A DNA stretch of 64,000 nt from Mesobacillus jeotgali. GTDB taxonomy: Bacteria; Bacillota; Bacilli; Bacillales; Cytobacillaceae. Below the pieces are notes generated by a model. The model had not been told where the DNA came from, ran no database searches, and saw nothing but the letters and a program-made list of their open reading frames with translations. Below are positions 1 through 7,916 of the stretch, piece by piece (positions within the stretch are counted from its first letter, which is position 1; each line of letters starts with the position of its first letter). The stretch covers positions 432,001 to 496,000 of the forward strand of contig NZ_CP025025.1 in assembly GCF_002874535.1 (NCBI RefSeq). The letters are read 5' to 3'. Both the position numbers and the translations under genes were made by a program.

Positions 1-115
1 GCTTTTTTGTATACTGTCTTTCATGTTTTTGTACGAATTCCTGTGTTCAACCGATGTTCTCAAGCATACATTTATAGTTAACAGCATTTTAAATGTACAG
101 CGAGGTGATTACATC

Positions 116-844
116 ATGTTTTCTGTTACGGGAATGCAGGGTTTTGAACTGTTTTCTGCTGAGCACCTGGTTACCCTGGGACTTTTCCTTGGTGTTTGTC
201 TTGGATTGGTGCTATTCAGAAATCAAATCAAGCCGCATAAAAATGTTTTGAAATGGATTATATTTTGGACTCTGGTGGTGTGCCAGGTTTCTCATCAAAT
301 GTGGCTCATCCTCACCGGCCAATGGCAAATCGGGGACCTGCCTTTACACATGTGTTCGCTCAGCTCCTTTCTGGCGATGTACTTGTTTTTAAGAAAGAGT
401 GTGAAAGGATTTTACGTGCTCTACTTCATTGGCACCTTGCCGGCAGTTTTAGCCATGGTTACACCTGAAATGTCTTACACCTTTCCTCATTTCGACTATA
501 TTGAATACTTCCTCAACCACTCAGCCATTCCGATTGCCGCATTGTATTTCATCCTTTTTGAAGGCTACAGAGTTCCCCGCAAAGCCATTCTTTTCACTTA
601 TCTTGTCGTGAACATAATTGCCGTTCCAATCTTCATTTTCAATTTCCTGTTTGATACGAACTTCTTCTATTTGGCGAGTCCGACAGAAGCTAAAACAATC
701 CTATCGTTCTTTGGCAGCGGCATCATGTATTATCTGAATCTTGAAGTTGCGGCACTGATCGTATTTAGCATCACATATGTCCCGATGTGGCAGCTGATTA
801 AGAGAGAGAACCGAAGACGGCTGGTCGGCTTGTATCATAAGTAA
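116..844 (+). CDS. TIGR02206-type integral membrane protein (YwaF-like)
   Basis: Predicted 242-residue polytopic membrane protein with about six to seven hydrophobic helices. Residues following the first helices include LPLHMCSLSSFLA, a conserved-looking His/Cys segment typical of the TIGR02206/YwaF group of unknown function. The open frame extends upstream to position 23, but ATG at 116 is chosen because GAGGTGAT lies about 7 nt before it and the upstream residues do not look membrane-like. It is the first gene in the window and stands alone; a weak hairpin follows at about 980. Family recognition is from memory of the motif; no function can be stated. Confidence 0.75.
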   Translation: MFSVTGMQGFELFSAEHLVTLGLFLGVCLGLVLFRNQIKPHKNVLKWIIFWTLVVCQVSHQMWLILTGQWQIGDLPLHMCSLSSFLAMYLFLRKSVKGFYVLYFIGTLPAVLAMVTPEMSYTFPHFDYIEYFLNHSAIPIAALYFILFEGYRVPRKAILFTYLVVNIIAVPIFIFNFLFDTNFFYLASPTEAKTILSFFGSGIMYYLNLEVAALIVFSITYVPMWQLIKRENRRRLVGLYHK

Positions 845-979
845 GGCTCTGATCGAAGGCAAATATCTCTGTAAAATACAGCGCCCGGAACTTTTTGTTA
901 GGATTTCAGTTTAGTAGGAGATTGGATTTTTAGGATTACCTTCATTTCATCTTGCGAACAAGCTGATAGAACGGATCAA

Positions 980-1013
980 AGGAGGCGGATATAACATAAT
1001 CCGTCTCTTTTTC
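980..1013 (+). terminator. possible rho-independent terminator
   Basis: GAGGCGGAT and ATCCGTCTC can pair (one G-T) around an 8-nt loop and are followed by a T run. It lies 140 nt beyond the first gene, so it may end that transcript. Confidence 0.45.
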
Positions 1014-1020
1014 ATTGTTA

Positions 1021-1200
1021 AGGAAATTATAAAATTATTTAAGTGTGGATAACTACATGTAGTTTTCTTAATCCAGCTCCAGCGCCTAGCCCCTCGAGAC
1101 GCTTCGATCCTGCCAATGAAGTCAAAGAACGACTTCACTGTCAGGCCCTCCAGCGCTTGTCGGGGCTGAACGAGGCGCTTGCGCTTTTTGTTCTTTGTTG
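1021..1200. repeat. mosaic interspersed repeat, copy 1
   Basis: Begins AGGAAATTATAAAATTATTT and carries CTCCAGCGCCTAGCC, an internal hairpin TGAAGTC-AAAGAAC-GACTTCA, GGCCCTCCAGCGCTTG and GCGCTTTTTGTTCTT. Each block recurs in the copies near 41902 and 56377, but in different combinations. No coding potential. The 570-nt gap from 845 to 1414 holds this element, a short second fragment at 1351, and otherwise nothing I can name (1201-1350). Confidence 0.8.
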
Positions 1201-1350
1201 AACAAAGCGGAGACCATGCTCACTCGCCAGCGTTCCTCGATTTGTTTTAAATGACAAATAAATCATATTGACTCGTACACTTGAATCCTGTAAAGTACAA
1301 AAGTATGTTTTTGAAAATGTAGAGATGAAGACAACTCACTTTGATGAATT

Positions 1351-1392
1351 GTCTAGCTCCTGCGCCTGTCGGGACTGACCAAGGTGCTTGGG
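1351..1392. repeat. mosaic interspersed repeat, short fragment (copy 2)
   Basis: GTCTAGCTCC followed by TGCGCCTGTCGGGACTGA repeats pieces of copy 1 and copy 3. It ends just before the ribosome binding site of the downstream acetate permease gene, so it lies in that gene's 5' untranslated region or promoter. Confidence 0.6.
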
Positions 1393-1414
1393 CAGTTATT
1401 TATAGGAGGCAGAA

Positions 1415-2032
1415 ATGGATACTCAGAATCAAACACAGATTAAAGTTACAACAGCAGATCCATCAGCGCTAGGTTTGTTTGGACTGGCTATGGTTACATT
1501 AGTAGCATCATCCCAGAAACTGGGGTTCACAGATGGCGTATCACTCATCATCCCTTGGGCAATTTTCCTTGGTGGACTAGCACAGCTTTATGCGGCAATC
1601 CTTGATGCCAAGCATAATAATATCTTTGGAATGACCGCTTTCGGTGCGTTCGGACTCTTCTGGTTCGGTGTCGGAACGACCTGGCTGATTCAGCTAGGAT
1701 TTTTCGGTGAAAGCCTTGCAGCTGACGGCGACGTGAAGCAATTGGGAATGGCCTTCATCGGCTATTTGATTTTCAGTGTCTTCATGACGATTGGAGCCCT
1801 GGAAACAAATAAAGTCCTGTTCTTTATTTTCGTATTGATTGACTTCTTATTTATTGGACTATCATTAAGTTCATTTGATATCTTCCATGAGGCATCGCAT
1901 ATGCTGGCAGCCGTAGCTGAACTGGGAATTGCAATTCTTTCCTTCTACGGATCAGCAGCCAATGTGCTGAACACCCACTTTGGAAAAGTTGTCCTGCCAA
2001 TTGGCAAGCCATTCGGGATTTTCAAGAAATAA
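1415..2032 (+). CDS. acetate uptake permease, GPR1/FUN34/YaaH family
   Basis: A 205-residue six-helix membrane protein. The segment NPSALGLFGLA-like (here DPSALGLFGLAMVTL, residues about 15-29) is the hallmark start of the GPR1/FUN34/YaaH (SatP) family, whose bacterial members move acetate/succinate with protons. GG and AG-rich helices follow, as in the family. ATG at 1415 has TAGGAGGC 5 nt upstream. It stands alone, followed by a terminator. The window also carries a second, unrelated acetate-type transporter (14636-16560), so acetate uptake appears duplicated. Family call is firm; the exact substrate is inferred. Confidence 0.88.
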   Translation: MDTQNQTQIKVTTADPSALGLFGLAMVTLVASSQKLGFTDGVSLIIPWAIFLGGLAQLYAAILDAKHNNIFGMTAFGAFGLFWFGVGTTWLIQLGFFGESLAADGDVKQLGMAFIGYLIFSVFMTIGALETNKVLFFIFVLIDFLFIGLSLSSFDIFHEASHMLAAVAELGIAILSFYGSAANVLNTHFGKVVLPIGKPFGIFKK

Positions 2033-2040
2033 GAGAAAGG

Positions 2041-2071
2041 CGCTGAGCATGGATGCTTAGTGTCTTTTTTT
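2041..2071 (+). terminator. rho-independent terminator
   Basis: CGCTGAGCAT pairs with ATGCTTAGTG (with G-T pairs) and is followed by seven T. It ends the acetate permease transcript. Confidence 0.75.
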
Positions 2072-2146
2072 GTAAAAAAAAAGGAACAGAGGGTTGAAGG
2101 GGAGAAACTGAAATGGGTGTGATGCGTTCGGTGATGGGAGTATATA

Positions 2147-2178
2147 AAAAATGCCTGGAGTTTCTCCAAGCATTTTTC
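2147..2178 (+). terminator. second hairpin with T tract
   Basis: ATGCCTGGAG-TTT-CTCCAAGCAT followed by TTTTTCTTT. It lies 75 nt after the first terminator, with no gene between them; it may be a backup terminator. Confidence 0.5.
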
Positions 2179-2303
2179 TTTGCTAATTTACTCACCGAAT
2201 TGCTTGCTGATTCTAGAGCAAATCCTGTGAGAAGGGCATGGTTAAATCAATATCTGTATTTTAGAGCCGAACTCACTTTGACTTCTAAAAGCAGTTTTAT
2301 GCA

Positions 2304-2951
2304 TCAGAGGCTATCCTTTTTTTCCTCAACCAATTTGGTATAAATTACGGTCCGTTCAGCCCGTTCCGTTGTTTCGGCGTCATAGTCACCGCTGCATGTA
2401 ATCAGGTTGAGGGTGCTGGCATATGAAAAGCCAAAGATGTCTTCAATAGGGGCATCCAGGCGCGGGAAGGTTTTTTGGTCGTAGACCTCAAAGGTTAAAG
2501 GGTCGCCATTTTGATTTTTTACGATGATTTTGTCGCCTTTTTTCAGTTTATGAAGGTCATAGAAAACGGCGGGGCTTGTCAGGTCGTCTACATGGCCGGC
2601 GAGGACCGCATTTCCAGGCGCTCCTGGCAGTGTTCCAGGTTCATACCAGCCGACATTGTCAGGATTTTTGGGAACATCCATGCGCCCATCGCTTAATGTG
2701 CCTACATTCTCGATTTTGGTATTGACCTTAATAGCAGGAATTTCAATTGAGGCTGGAACGATTCCTGTCCGCTTGTCTTTAATAATCTCAATCTTTGTTT
2801 TTGTTGAAGCATCAGCCAATGACTCAGCTTGTTGACCATTTGCATTTGGTGTCTGAGTTTCTTCATTTGATACAGCATCTGACTGTGTGGAGCAGCCTGC
2901 CAGTACCAGGGCTAGAATCAGGACAGCAATTATAGGATAAAATTGCTTCAA
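2304..2951 (-). CDS. sortase, class F type, with lipobox
   Basis: A 215-residue predicted transpeptidase that should join surface proteins to cell-wall acceptor amines. The sortase fold region carries the three catalytic residues: His120 in LAGHVDD, Cys186 in LITCSGDYD and Arg200 in ERTVIYTKL. The N-terminus is a hydrophobic helix ending LVLAGCS, a lipobox, suggesting a lipid-anchored rather than transmembrane form, as I recall for class F-type Bacillus sortases. TTG at 2951 is preferred over GTG at 2960 because GAGGTGAT sits at the right distance only for the TTG. It lies directly downstream of an LPXTG-like protein gene, its probable substrate, separated by a hairpin. Confidence 0.88.
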   Translation of the reverse strand: MKQFYPIIAVLILALVLAGCSTQSDAVSNEETQTPNANGQQAESLADASTKTKIEIIKDKRTGIVPASIEIPAIKVNTKIENVGTLSDGRMDVPKNPDNVGWYEPGTLPGAPGNAVLAGHVDDLTSPAVFYDLHKLKKGDKIIVKNQNGDPLTFEVYDQKTFPRLDAPIEDIFGFSYASTLNLITCSGDYDAETTERAERTVIYTKLVEEKKDSL

Positions 2952-2977
2952 TGTGATCACCTCAGTAGAAAAGTCAG

Positions 2978-3002
2978 AAGAGAGAAGGGGAGGCCTTCTC
3001 TC
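2978..3002 (-). terminator. intra-operon hairpin (attenuator?) between substrate and sortase
   Basis: GAGAGAAGG-GGAGG-CCTTCTCTC, a perfect 9-bp stem with 5-nt loop between the surface-protein stop codon and the sortase start. On the minus strand it is followed only by a weak T-rich stretch, so partial read-through giving less sortase than substrate is plausible. Confidence 0.5.
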
Positions 3003-3013
3003 AATCTGGCTTT

Positions 3014-4357
3014 TTATTTTTTATCGGCAAGACGGCGCATTGTTACAAATCCTGCAGCGATTAAAGCAAGCAGGGTTGATAACAAGACTGCCTCAAATGG
3101 AACTGCTTGATTTGCGGTACCGCCCAAACCAGTCTTTGGCATTTCGCTTGGCATTTCTGCGTTGAACTTGTCAGGGAACTGGTCTACGATTGCTCCTGAA
3201 AGACCTTTTGATGTTCCAAACATATGTCCATAAGCTTCCCTTACTGCAGGGTAGGTGCTTGCATAATCTTCAGCTGTGTAGGTATCGAAAGCTTTGATCA
3301 GCTGGTCCACATGCATTTGCAATCCTTCTGCCAGGGCATCTGCCGGAAGTCTGCCATCTGTGGCTGTTTCGAGGAACTTCGAAAATTCAATTTTATACTG
3401 GGCAAGAGCGGCAAGGGCTGCTTTTTTGCCGTCTTCATCGTTTGCGCCAGTCGCTTTTACATAGTCTACAAAATGACCGATATGGGTGGCCCACATCTGT
3501 TTGAATTGCTCGCCAGCTTCGTCGCCATATACAGATGCAATCGCAGCACTCAAGTCATCGGTATTGGCAGAAAGAGCCGCAGCTGATGCTTCAAAATCCT
3601 TTGAACCATCAATGCCATTTTGCATCGCTGTAACGGCCAGGCCGGCATGCTCAGAAAGCAGGTAGTTCAAATCGGAGCGTAAATCAGCTGCCGGAGATAC
3701 GGCCTTGTGGTTTTCAAATTTATCCGGGAACTGCATGACGATCGCATTGGACAGCCCTTTGCTCACCATGTACATATGATGGATTGCCTCACGTTCGTAT
3801 TCATACGCTTTTTCATAATCACCTTCAACATAGGCATTGAACGCACCAACCAGCTGATCTACATGCATTTGCAATCCATCAGCAAGGGCATCCGCTTCCA
3901 GGCGTTTTTCTGTTGCTGTGGAAAGGAAATTAGAGAAGTCTTCTTTGTATTGCGCCAGTTCATCAAGGGCAGCTTTCTTTGCTGCTTCGTCGTTCCCCGC
4001 TGTTCCTTTTACATAGTCGACAAAGAAACCAATGTGAGCCGACCACATATCCTTGAATTTCGCACCTGCTTCATCTCCATACACAGACGCAATCGCTGCG
4101 CTTAAATCATCGGTGTTTCCTTGAAGGGCGGCGGCAGATTGTTCAAAGTCCTTGGCGCCATCGACACCTTTACGCATCGTTTCAACTGCTAAATAAACAT
4201 GTTCACTAAGGAGTTGGTCAAGGGTAGCTCTTAAATCAACTGCTGAATCTGATACTGTGGGCTTTGCGTGATCATGCGCTGAAGCTGAGTTTGCTGCAAC
4301 AGGCAGTAAGAGGGATAGGCTAAGTGGTACGGCAATCGCTGCTTTTTTAAAATTCAT
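3014..4357 (-). CDS. LPXTG-like surface protein with duplicated His-bearing helical domain
   Basis: 447 residues. A signal peptide ends near residue 27 (SASA), then two homologous all-helical domains (about 40-210 and 224-392), then a sorting signal MPKTG (406-410), a hydrophobic stretch and a basic tail RRLADKK. Each domain copy has His at four matching places: LLSEH, W(S/A)(A/T)HIG, LQMHVDQL and the (H/G)HM segment. One His per predicted helix suggests a metal- or cofactor-binding helix bundle. I recall similar Bacillus proteins being automatically labelled copper amine oxidase, but no amine-oxidase motif is visible and I do not adopt that name. The gene has its own ECF-type promoter and a sortase gene behind it. 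Function unknown; surface anchoring is inferred. Confidence 0.8.
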   Translation of the reverse strand: MNFKKAAIAVPLSLSLLLPVAANSASAHDHAKPTVSDSAVDLRATLDQLLSEHVYLAVETMRKGVDGAKDFEQSAAALQGNTDDLSAAIASVYGDEAGAKFKDMWSAHIGFFVDYVKGTAGNDEAAKKAALDELAQYKEDFSNFLSTATEKRLEADALADGLQMHVDQLVGAFNAYVEGDYEKAYEYEREAIHHMYMVSKGLSNAIVMQFPDKFENHKAVSPAADLRSDLNYLLSEHAGLAVTAMQNGIDGSKDFEASAAALSANTDDLSAAIASVYGDEAGEQFKQMWATHIGHFVDYVKATGANDEDGKKAALAALAQYKIEFSKFLETATDGRLPADALAEGLQMHVDQLIKAFDTYTAEDYASTYPAVREAYGHMFGTSKGLSGAIVDQFPDKFNAEMPSEMPKTGLGGTANQAVPFEAVLLSTLLALIAAGFVTMRRLADKK

Positions 4358-4392
4358 TATGAAATCTCTCCTTTGTTTTTGGTTTTCACTAT

Positions 4393-4422
4393 GCTAACGG
4401 GAGAAATTTCAGGATGGATCAC
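4393..4422 (-). promoter_or_regulatory. ECF-type promoter of the surface-protein gene
   Basis: Read on the minus strand: GTGATCC, 16 nt, CGTTAGC. The identical pair with identical spacing lies in front of the ECF sigma gene (5918-5947). The distance to the ATG at 4357 gives a short leader of about 28 nt. No SigA-type elements fit better. Confidence 0.75.
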
Positions 4423-4438
4423 TTTTTTAAAAAAAAAA

Positions 4439-4478
4439 TAAAAAAACCTGATCCGGAGCAAGAATCCGGGTCAGGTTT
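4439..4478 (-). terminator. terminator after the anti-sigma gene
   Basis: On the minus strand AACCTGACCCGGA pairs with TCCGGATCAGGTT around a 7-nt loop and runs into a long T tract. It separates the sigma/anti-sigma transcript from the surface-protein transcript. Confidence 0.85.
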
Positions 4479-4489
4479 CAAATTTCATC

Positions 4490-5284
4490 TTATAACTGAG
4501 AGGCTAAAACAATCTCTCCTTTTGGCTGTTTGCTGTCAGGAGTAGGTTCAAGCGTGACCGCGATTGTGGTCCAATTATGCTCCCCTTCGTAATTAACCGA
4601 GTACGTAACGGCACCATTGCCTTCGGAGTTTGTACGGAAAGTTCCTGCCCTGAACTTTTCGCCGGCTTCATCGATCAGCCAAACCTGGTAGGCTTCAGTG
4701 CCGGTTAAAGGCTTAAGATTGCTCGCCTGGACAACAAGAGCCATTCCTTCTTCCTTTTTGATCATGGCTGCTTCAGCATTTCCTTCGTATCCTTCCGAAA
4801 CCGCCAATTGAACCTGCTTTACGATTTCATCCGTTCCTTCCCGCGGTGGATTGCTGATTTCCTGGCCATTTTGGTTCAAATAGAAGTATGCGTTAGCCGA
4901 TAGAGAGAGAAGCAATGACGCGGCCAGAAGAGGCTGAAGCCATCTGTAACTTCGGCGTTTGGTTTCCTTAGTATCCGCTGTTTTTTCAATTTCCTTAGTA
5001 TCTGCTGTCTTCTCAAATTTCGTAGTTTCTGCTGTCTTCTCAAATTCCTGAGGTTGTTCTGTCTCTTCAAAAACAGAAGCAAGGACCCGGTCCTTCATTC
5101 CTTCATTTGGCTCTATCAGTTCTGCTGAAAAAGGAAGGTCAGCTGTCAGCATATTCAGTTCCTGCAGCTCATCCCGGCAATCTTTGCAAGTGGCTAGATG
5201 ATGCTCAAACTGTGATTTTTCTTCGTCTGTCAGTGTGTCATTAAAATAATCCAGTAAACATTCACATGTCTTATGGTCGGTCAT
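4490..5284 (-). CDS. anti-sigma factor, zinc-finger plus RskA-type domain
   Basis: 264-residue membrane anti-sigma factor expected to hold the co-transcribed ECF sigma factor at the membrane. A cytoplasmic zinc anti-sigma motif H29-x3-C33-x2-C36 (HHLATCKDC) is followed by a long Lys/Glu/Thr linker, one transmembrane helix (about 113-133) and an extracytoplasmic RskA-like beta domain (residues about 165-264, with LTGTEAYQVWLID). The linker contains three 9-residue repeats of the EKTADTKE type, encoded by 27-bp direct repeats (about 4963-5045). It overlaps the sigma gene by 14 nt, a typical translationally coupled sigma/anti-sigma pair. Confidence 0.88.
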   Translation of the reverse strand: MTDHKTCECLLDYFNDTLTDEEKSQFEHHLATCKDCRDELQELNMLTADLPFSAELIEPNEGMKDRVLASVFEETEQPQEFEKTAETTKFEKTADTKEIEKTADTKETKRRSYRWLQPLLAASLLLSLSANAYFYLNQNGQEISNPPREGTDEIVKQVQLAVSEGYEGNAEAAMIKKEEGMALVVQASNLKPLTGTEAYQVWLIDEAGEKFRAGTFRTNSEGNGAVTYSVNYEGEHNWTTIAVTLEPTPDSKQPKGEIVLASQL

Positions 5285-5843
5285 AGCTATGATCCCTCCC
5301 TTCCTTGATTCCGCCGATTTTTTTATGAAGATGCTTAAGTGCCAATCGTATGCGCCCTTTTACCGTACCCAGAGGGATCTCGAAAGTATCAGCGATTTTT
5401 TGCTGTGAAAGTCCTTTAAAATAAAAGAGTTCAACAATTTGCTTCTGTTCTTCAGCCAGTTGATTGATGGCTGTCCTGATCTCATGGCGTTTTTCTTTCC
5501 ACTCTGCCACTTCTTCCACTGAAGGCCCGGAGGATTTCAAAGCATCACGATCCTCAAGTTCCACATGGTTCTCATCCTTTTTACGGAGACAATCAATAGC
5601 AGCATATCTGGTGACGGTCAGGAGCCAGGAAGAAAATTTTCCTTTCGTATCATCATACATCCCTGGTTTCGTCCACAGTTTGAGGAAAACATCCTGTACG
5701 ATTTCCTCTGACAGGTCACGCCTGCCTGTCATCCTGTATGCGAACGAAAACAGAAGCTTTTCATATCGATCATATAAGAGTTCAAGTGCCCGTTTGTCTT
5801 TTGCCTGCAAACGTGCATAAAGCTCGATATCATGTTCGCTCAT
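5271..5843 (-). CDS. ECF RNA polymerase sigma factor
   Basis: 190 residues with sigma region 2 (about 22-88; YDRYEKLLFSFAYRMTG and EEIVQDVFLKLW) and region 4 (about 128-180; FYFKGLSQQKIAD, GTVKGRIRLALKHL), the two domains of an ECF (group 4) sigma factor. Pairing with an RskA-type anti-sigma factor suggests the SigK/ECF19-like branch. ATG at 5843 is chosen over the adjacent GTG at 5846 because AAGGAG is 6 nt from the ATG. The promoter at 5918-5947 matches that of the surface-protein gene, so the factor probably activates itself and that gene. The inducing signal is unknown. Confidence 0.9.
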   Translation of the reverse strand: MSEHDIELYARLQAKDKRALELLYDRYEKLLFSFAYRMTGRRDLSEEIVQDVFLKLWTKPGMYDDTKGKFSSWLLTVTRYAAIDCLRKKDENHVELEDRDALKSSGPSVEEVAEWKEKRHEIRTAINQLAEEQKQIVELFYFKGLSQQKIADTFEIPLGTVKGRIRLALKHLHKKIGGIKEGRDHSYDRP

Positions 5844-5917
5844 CACTTTCTCCTTCTATATGTATTTTGTAACATCATAACCTATTTATTTAAAGATGTA
5901 ATTTTAGAGTTTGCTAA

Positions 5918-5947
5918 GCTAACGTGTTAAGTGAACGTCAGGATCAC
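5918..5947 (-). promoter_or_regulatory. autoregulatory ECF-type promoter
   Basis: Minus strand GTGATCC, 16 nt, CGTTAGC, identical in both boxes and spacing to 4393-4422. It gives a leader of about 68 nt before the sigma start codon. Inferred recognition: -35 TGATCC and -10 CGTTAG by the sigma factor encoded here. Confidence 0.75.
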
Positions 5948-6082
5948 TTGATGCTGAAAAATTTCCTCCTTTGGGAAAGGGAAAGGGCATCCTCTTATAG
6001 AAAAATACTGACATAAGTGAGCAAGAATTGACCGGATAGCTCGACGGAATCTTGATAGGATGTTTTTAAGGGAGTGAGTTGT

Positions 6083-6943
6083 ATGGCGTGGATTGAATCA
6101 CTACAGAGGGCAATTGACTATATGGAGGAACACTTGCTGGATGATATGACTATGGAAGCTATTGCGAAACAGGCAAATTCATCTCCATTTCACTTTCAGC
6201 GGACGTTTGCCATTTTAACGGATATTTCTGTTGGCGAGTACATCAGACGGAGGCGGTTGACGCTGGCAGCCGGTGAACTATGCAACACCGAAGCAAAGAT
6301 CATTGACCTTGCGCTGAAATATGGCTATGACACTCCTGAAGCATTTACAAAGGCTTTTCGCAGACAGCATGGCATTTCCCCAAGTGAAGCAAGGAAGTAC
6401 ACTGGAAAGCTGAAATCTTATAGCCGCCTGGGAATTCAGGTGAGTTTGAAGGGAGCGGAACCGATGCAATATAAAGTGGTGGAGCAGGAAAGTTTTGAAG
6501 TGATTGGGATTAAGCAGGGATTTTCTTATGGTAACGGGGAGAATCTGGCTGGGATCCCAAAAATGTGGGGTCAGGTTAATCAGGATGGAACGAGCGATTA
6601 TCTGTTAGGTGAAAATAATGGGCCGGTGAAAGGAGTCCTTGGTGTTTGTGTAGATCAAAGCAATGTCCAGGATAAGCGGATGGATTACTGGGTTGCGGCT
6701 GCGTATGAAGGTGAAACACCAGACGGCTATTTGAAGATGGAAATCCCGGCTTCCAAGTGGGTGATTTTCGAAGTTCACGGACCGATGCCAGACGCGATGC
6801 AAAAAGTGTGGAAGCAAATTTTTACGGAATGGTTCCCGTCCAGCGGATACCAGCATGCCGGAACACCCGAACTAGAGGTATATACGGCGGGGAACGCGGC
6901 AGATCCGGACTACTACTCCGAAGTGTGGATTCCGGTCAAGTAA
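6083..6943 (+). CDS. AraC-family regulator with GyrI-like effector domain
   Basis: 286 residues. Residues about 5-105 form an AraC double helix-turn-helix (DMTMEAIAKQANSSPFHFQR and YGYDTPEAFTKAFRRQHG). Residues about 125-286 resemble the GyrI-like/effector-binding domain found in Rob- and BmrR-type regulators, which bind bulky hydrophobic ligands. ATG at 6083 is preferred to the in-frame GTG at 6074 because AAGGGAG is well spaced for it. The gene is a single unit ended by a strong terminator. Targets unknown; a drug- or lipid-responsive role is inferred from the domain pair. Confidence 0.85.
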   Translation: MAWIESLQRAIDYMEEHLLDDMTMEAIAKQANSSPFHFQRTFAILTDISVGEYIRRRRLTLAAGELCNTEAKIIDLALKYGYDTPEAFTKAFRRQHGISPSEARKYTGKLKSYSRLGIQVSLKGAEPMQYKVVEQESFEVIGIKQGFSYGNGENLAGIPKMWGQVNQDGTSDYLLGENNGPVKGVLGVCVDQSNVQDKRMDYWVAAAYEGETPDGYLKMEIPASKWVIFEVHGPMPDAMQKVWKQIFTEWFPSSGYQHAGTPELEVYTAGNAADPDYYSEVWIPVK

Positions 6944-6968
6944 GCGATGGCATTGCCAATATTGTTTA

Positions 6969-7000
6969 AGAGAGCGGCGCAAGGCCGCTCTCTTTGTCTT
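6969..7000. terminator. rho-independent terminator
   Basis: AGAGAGCGGC-loop-GCCGCTCTCT followed by TTTGTCTTTT. It lies between convergent genes and mainly ends the AraC-type gene. Confidence 0.85.
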
Positions 7001-7013
7001 TTGGGAGCTTTTT

Positions 7014-7916
7014 TTACTCCCCAAACTCTACATCAAAAAGATAACTAGATGATTCGGTGCTTTCAAAGCTTTCATGAACTATTCTTCCTTGATCATCTTT
7101 TTCTTCTTCTGTTTTTTTCATTGCAAAGGTTGAAACAATATAACCTCCAACTGGCAATTGCTCATCATCTAGTACCTGGATTTCTCCATTTGATACAAAG
7201 AAATCAGTTCGATCTTCTTCTCCATAAAAGACCCGTTCGCCGGAACTTTGGATTGAGTAGAATGAAAAACTGCCCTTCGTTTTCGTGAGTTCCTTAATAT
7301 CTAGTACAGCAAGATTTTCAAAGAAACGACCAGCATCAGTTAATCGATCATACTGGAGCCAAGTATCGGTCCGGCTTTTCGTAACTTGATACCTGCTCCT
7401 GCCAGAATCATATCGGATTTGGTAAAGAGAGAACTCGTTGTCATCTTGCCGTACCAGCTGCCACCTTATTTCTGTAATGCTGCCATCTTCAAGATATTCC
7501 ATATTAAAGTCTCCGAGTCTCAAAAAGTGGTTCTCCAGATTTAATTCCTGCTTAATCAGCTCATATTCATCTTGAAAATCCATCGTATATACGGAGCCCA
7601 ATTCATGCTTGATGAAAATGGAACGACCCTCCCATTGATTGAAGCCAAACGGGAAAATCCAGTGGACAATGATAAAGGAAAAAACACCAAGAACAGCAGC
7701 CATCCGTTTTGCATGTGCATTTAACTTGGGACGAAAAAACAGTAGATACAAGATAAACCCAAGCGGTATAGAGACTTGATTCAAATTAAAGGCAAACGAG
7801 CCTAATAAAAAGTATCCAATGATTTTTAACGGAAAATATGCTTCTGTATCTTCTTTTTTTCGTAATAAAAATATGAAACTAACAAGTAAAATGACATTAT
7901 AAATAATAGCTGCCAT
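7014..7916 (-). CDS. membrane protein of unknown function
   Basis: 300 residues. About three to four hydrophobic helices occupy residues 1-105, then a long, acidic soluble region (about 110-300) follows with no motif I recognise. The C-terminal part is rich in Asp/Glu and ends SSYLFDVEFGE. The first residues (MAAIIYNVILLVSFIFLL) look like a first membrane helix or uncleaved signal anchor. It is a single gene; the only notable upstream feature is a 22-bp perfect palindrome at 8029-8050, 113 nt before the start. I do not recognise the family. Confidence 0.6.
   Translation of the reverse strand: MAAIIYNVILLVSFIFLLRKKEDTEAYFPLKIIGYFLLGSFAFNLNQVSIPLGFILYLLFFRPKLNAHAKRMAAVLGVFSFIIVHWIFPFGFNQWEGRSIFIKHELGSVYTMDFQDEYELIKQELNLENHFLRLGDFNMEYLEDGSITEIRWQLVRQDDNEFSLYQIRYDSGRSRYQVTKSRTDTWLQYDRLTDAGRFFENLAVLDIKELTKTKGSFSFYSIQSSGERVFYGEEDRTDFFVSNGEIQVLDDEQLPVGGYIVSTFAMKKTEEEKDDQGRIVHESFESTESSSYLFDVEFGE

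Noticed and set aside
1044-1052. DnaA box TGTGGATAA
   Set aside because: A single perfect box inside a dispersed repeat copy; the related copy 4 reads TGTTGATAA and no origin genes or box cluster are present.
3014-4357. Copper amine oxidase
   Set aside because: An automatic label I recall for similar proteins; no topaquinone site or amine-oxidase motif is seen.
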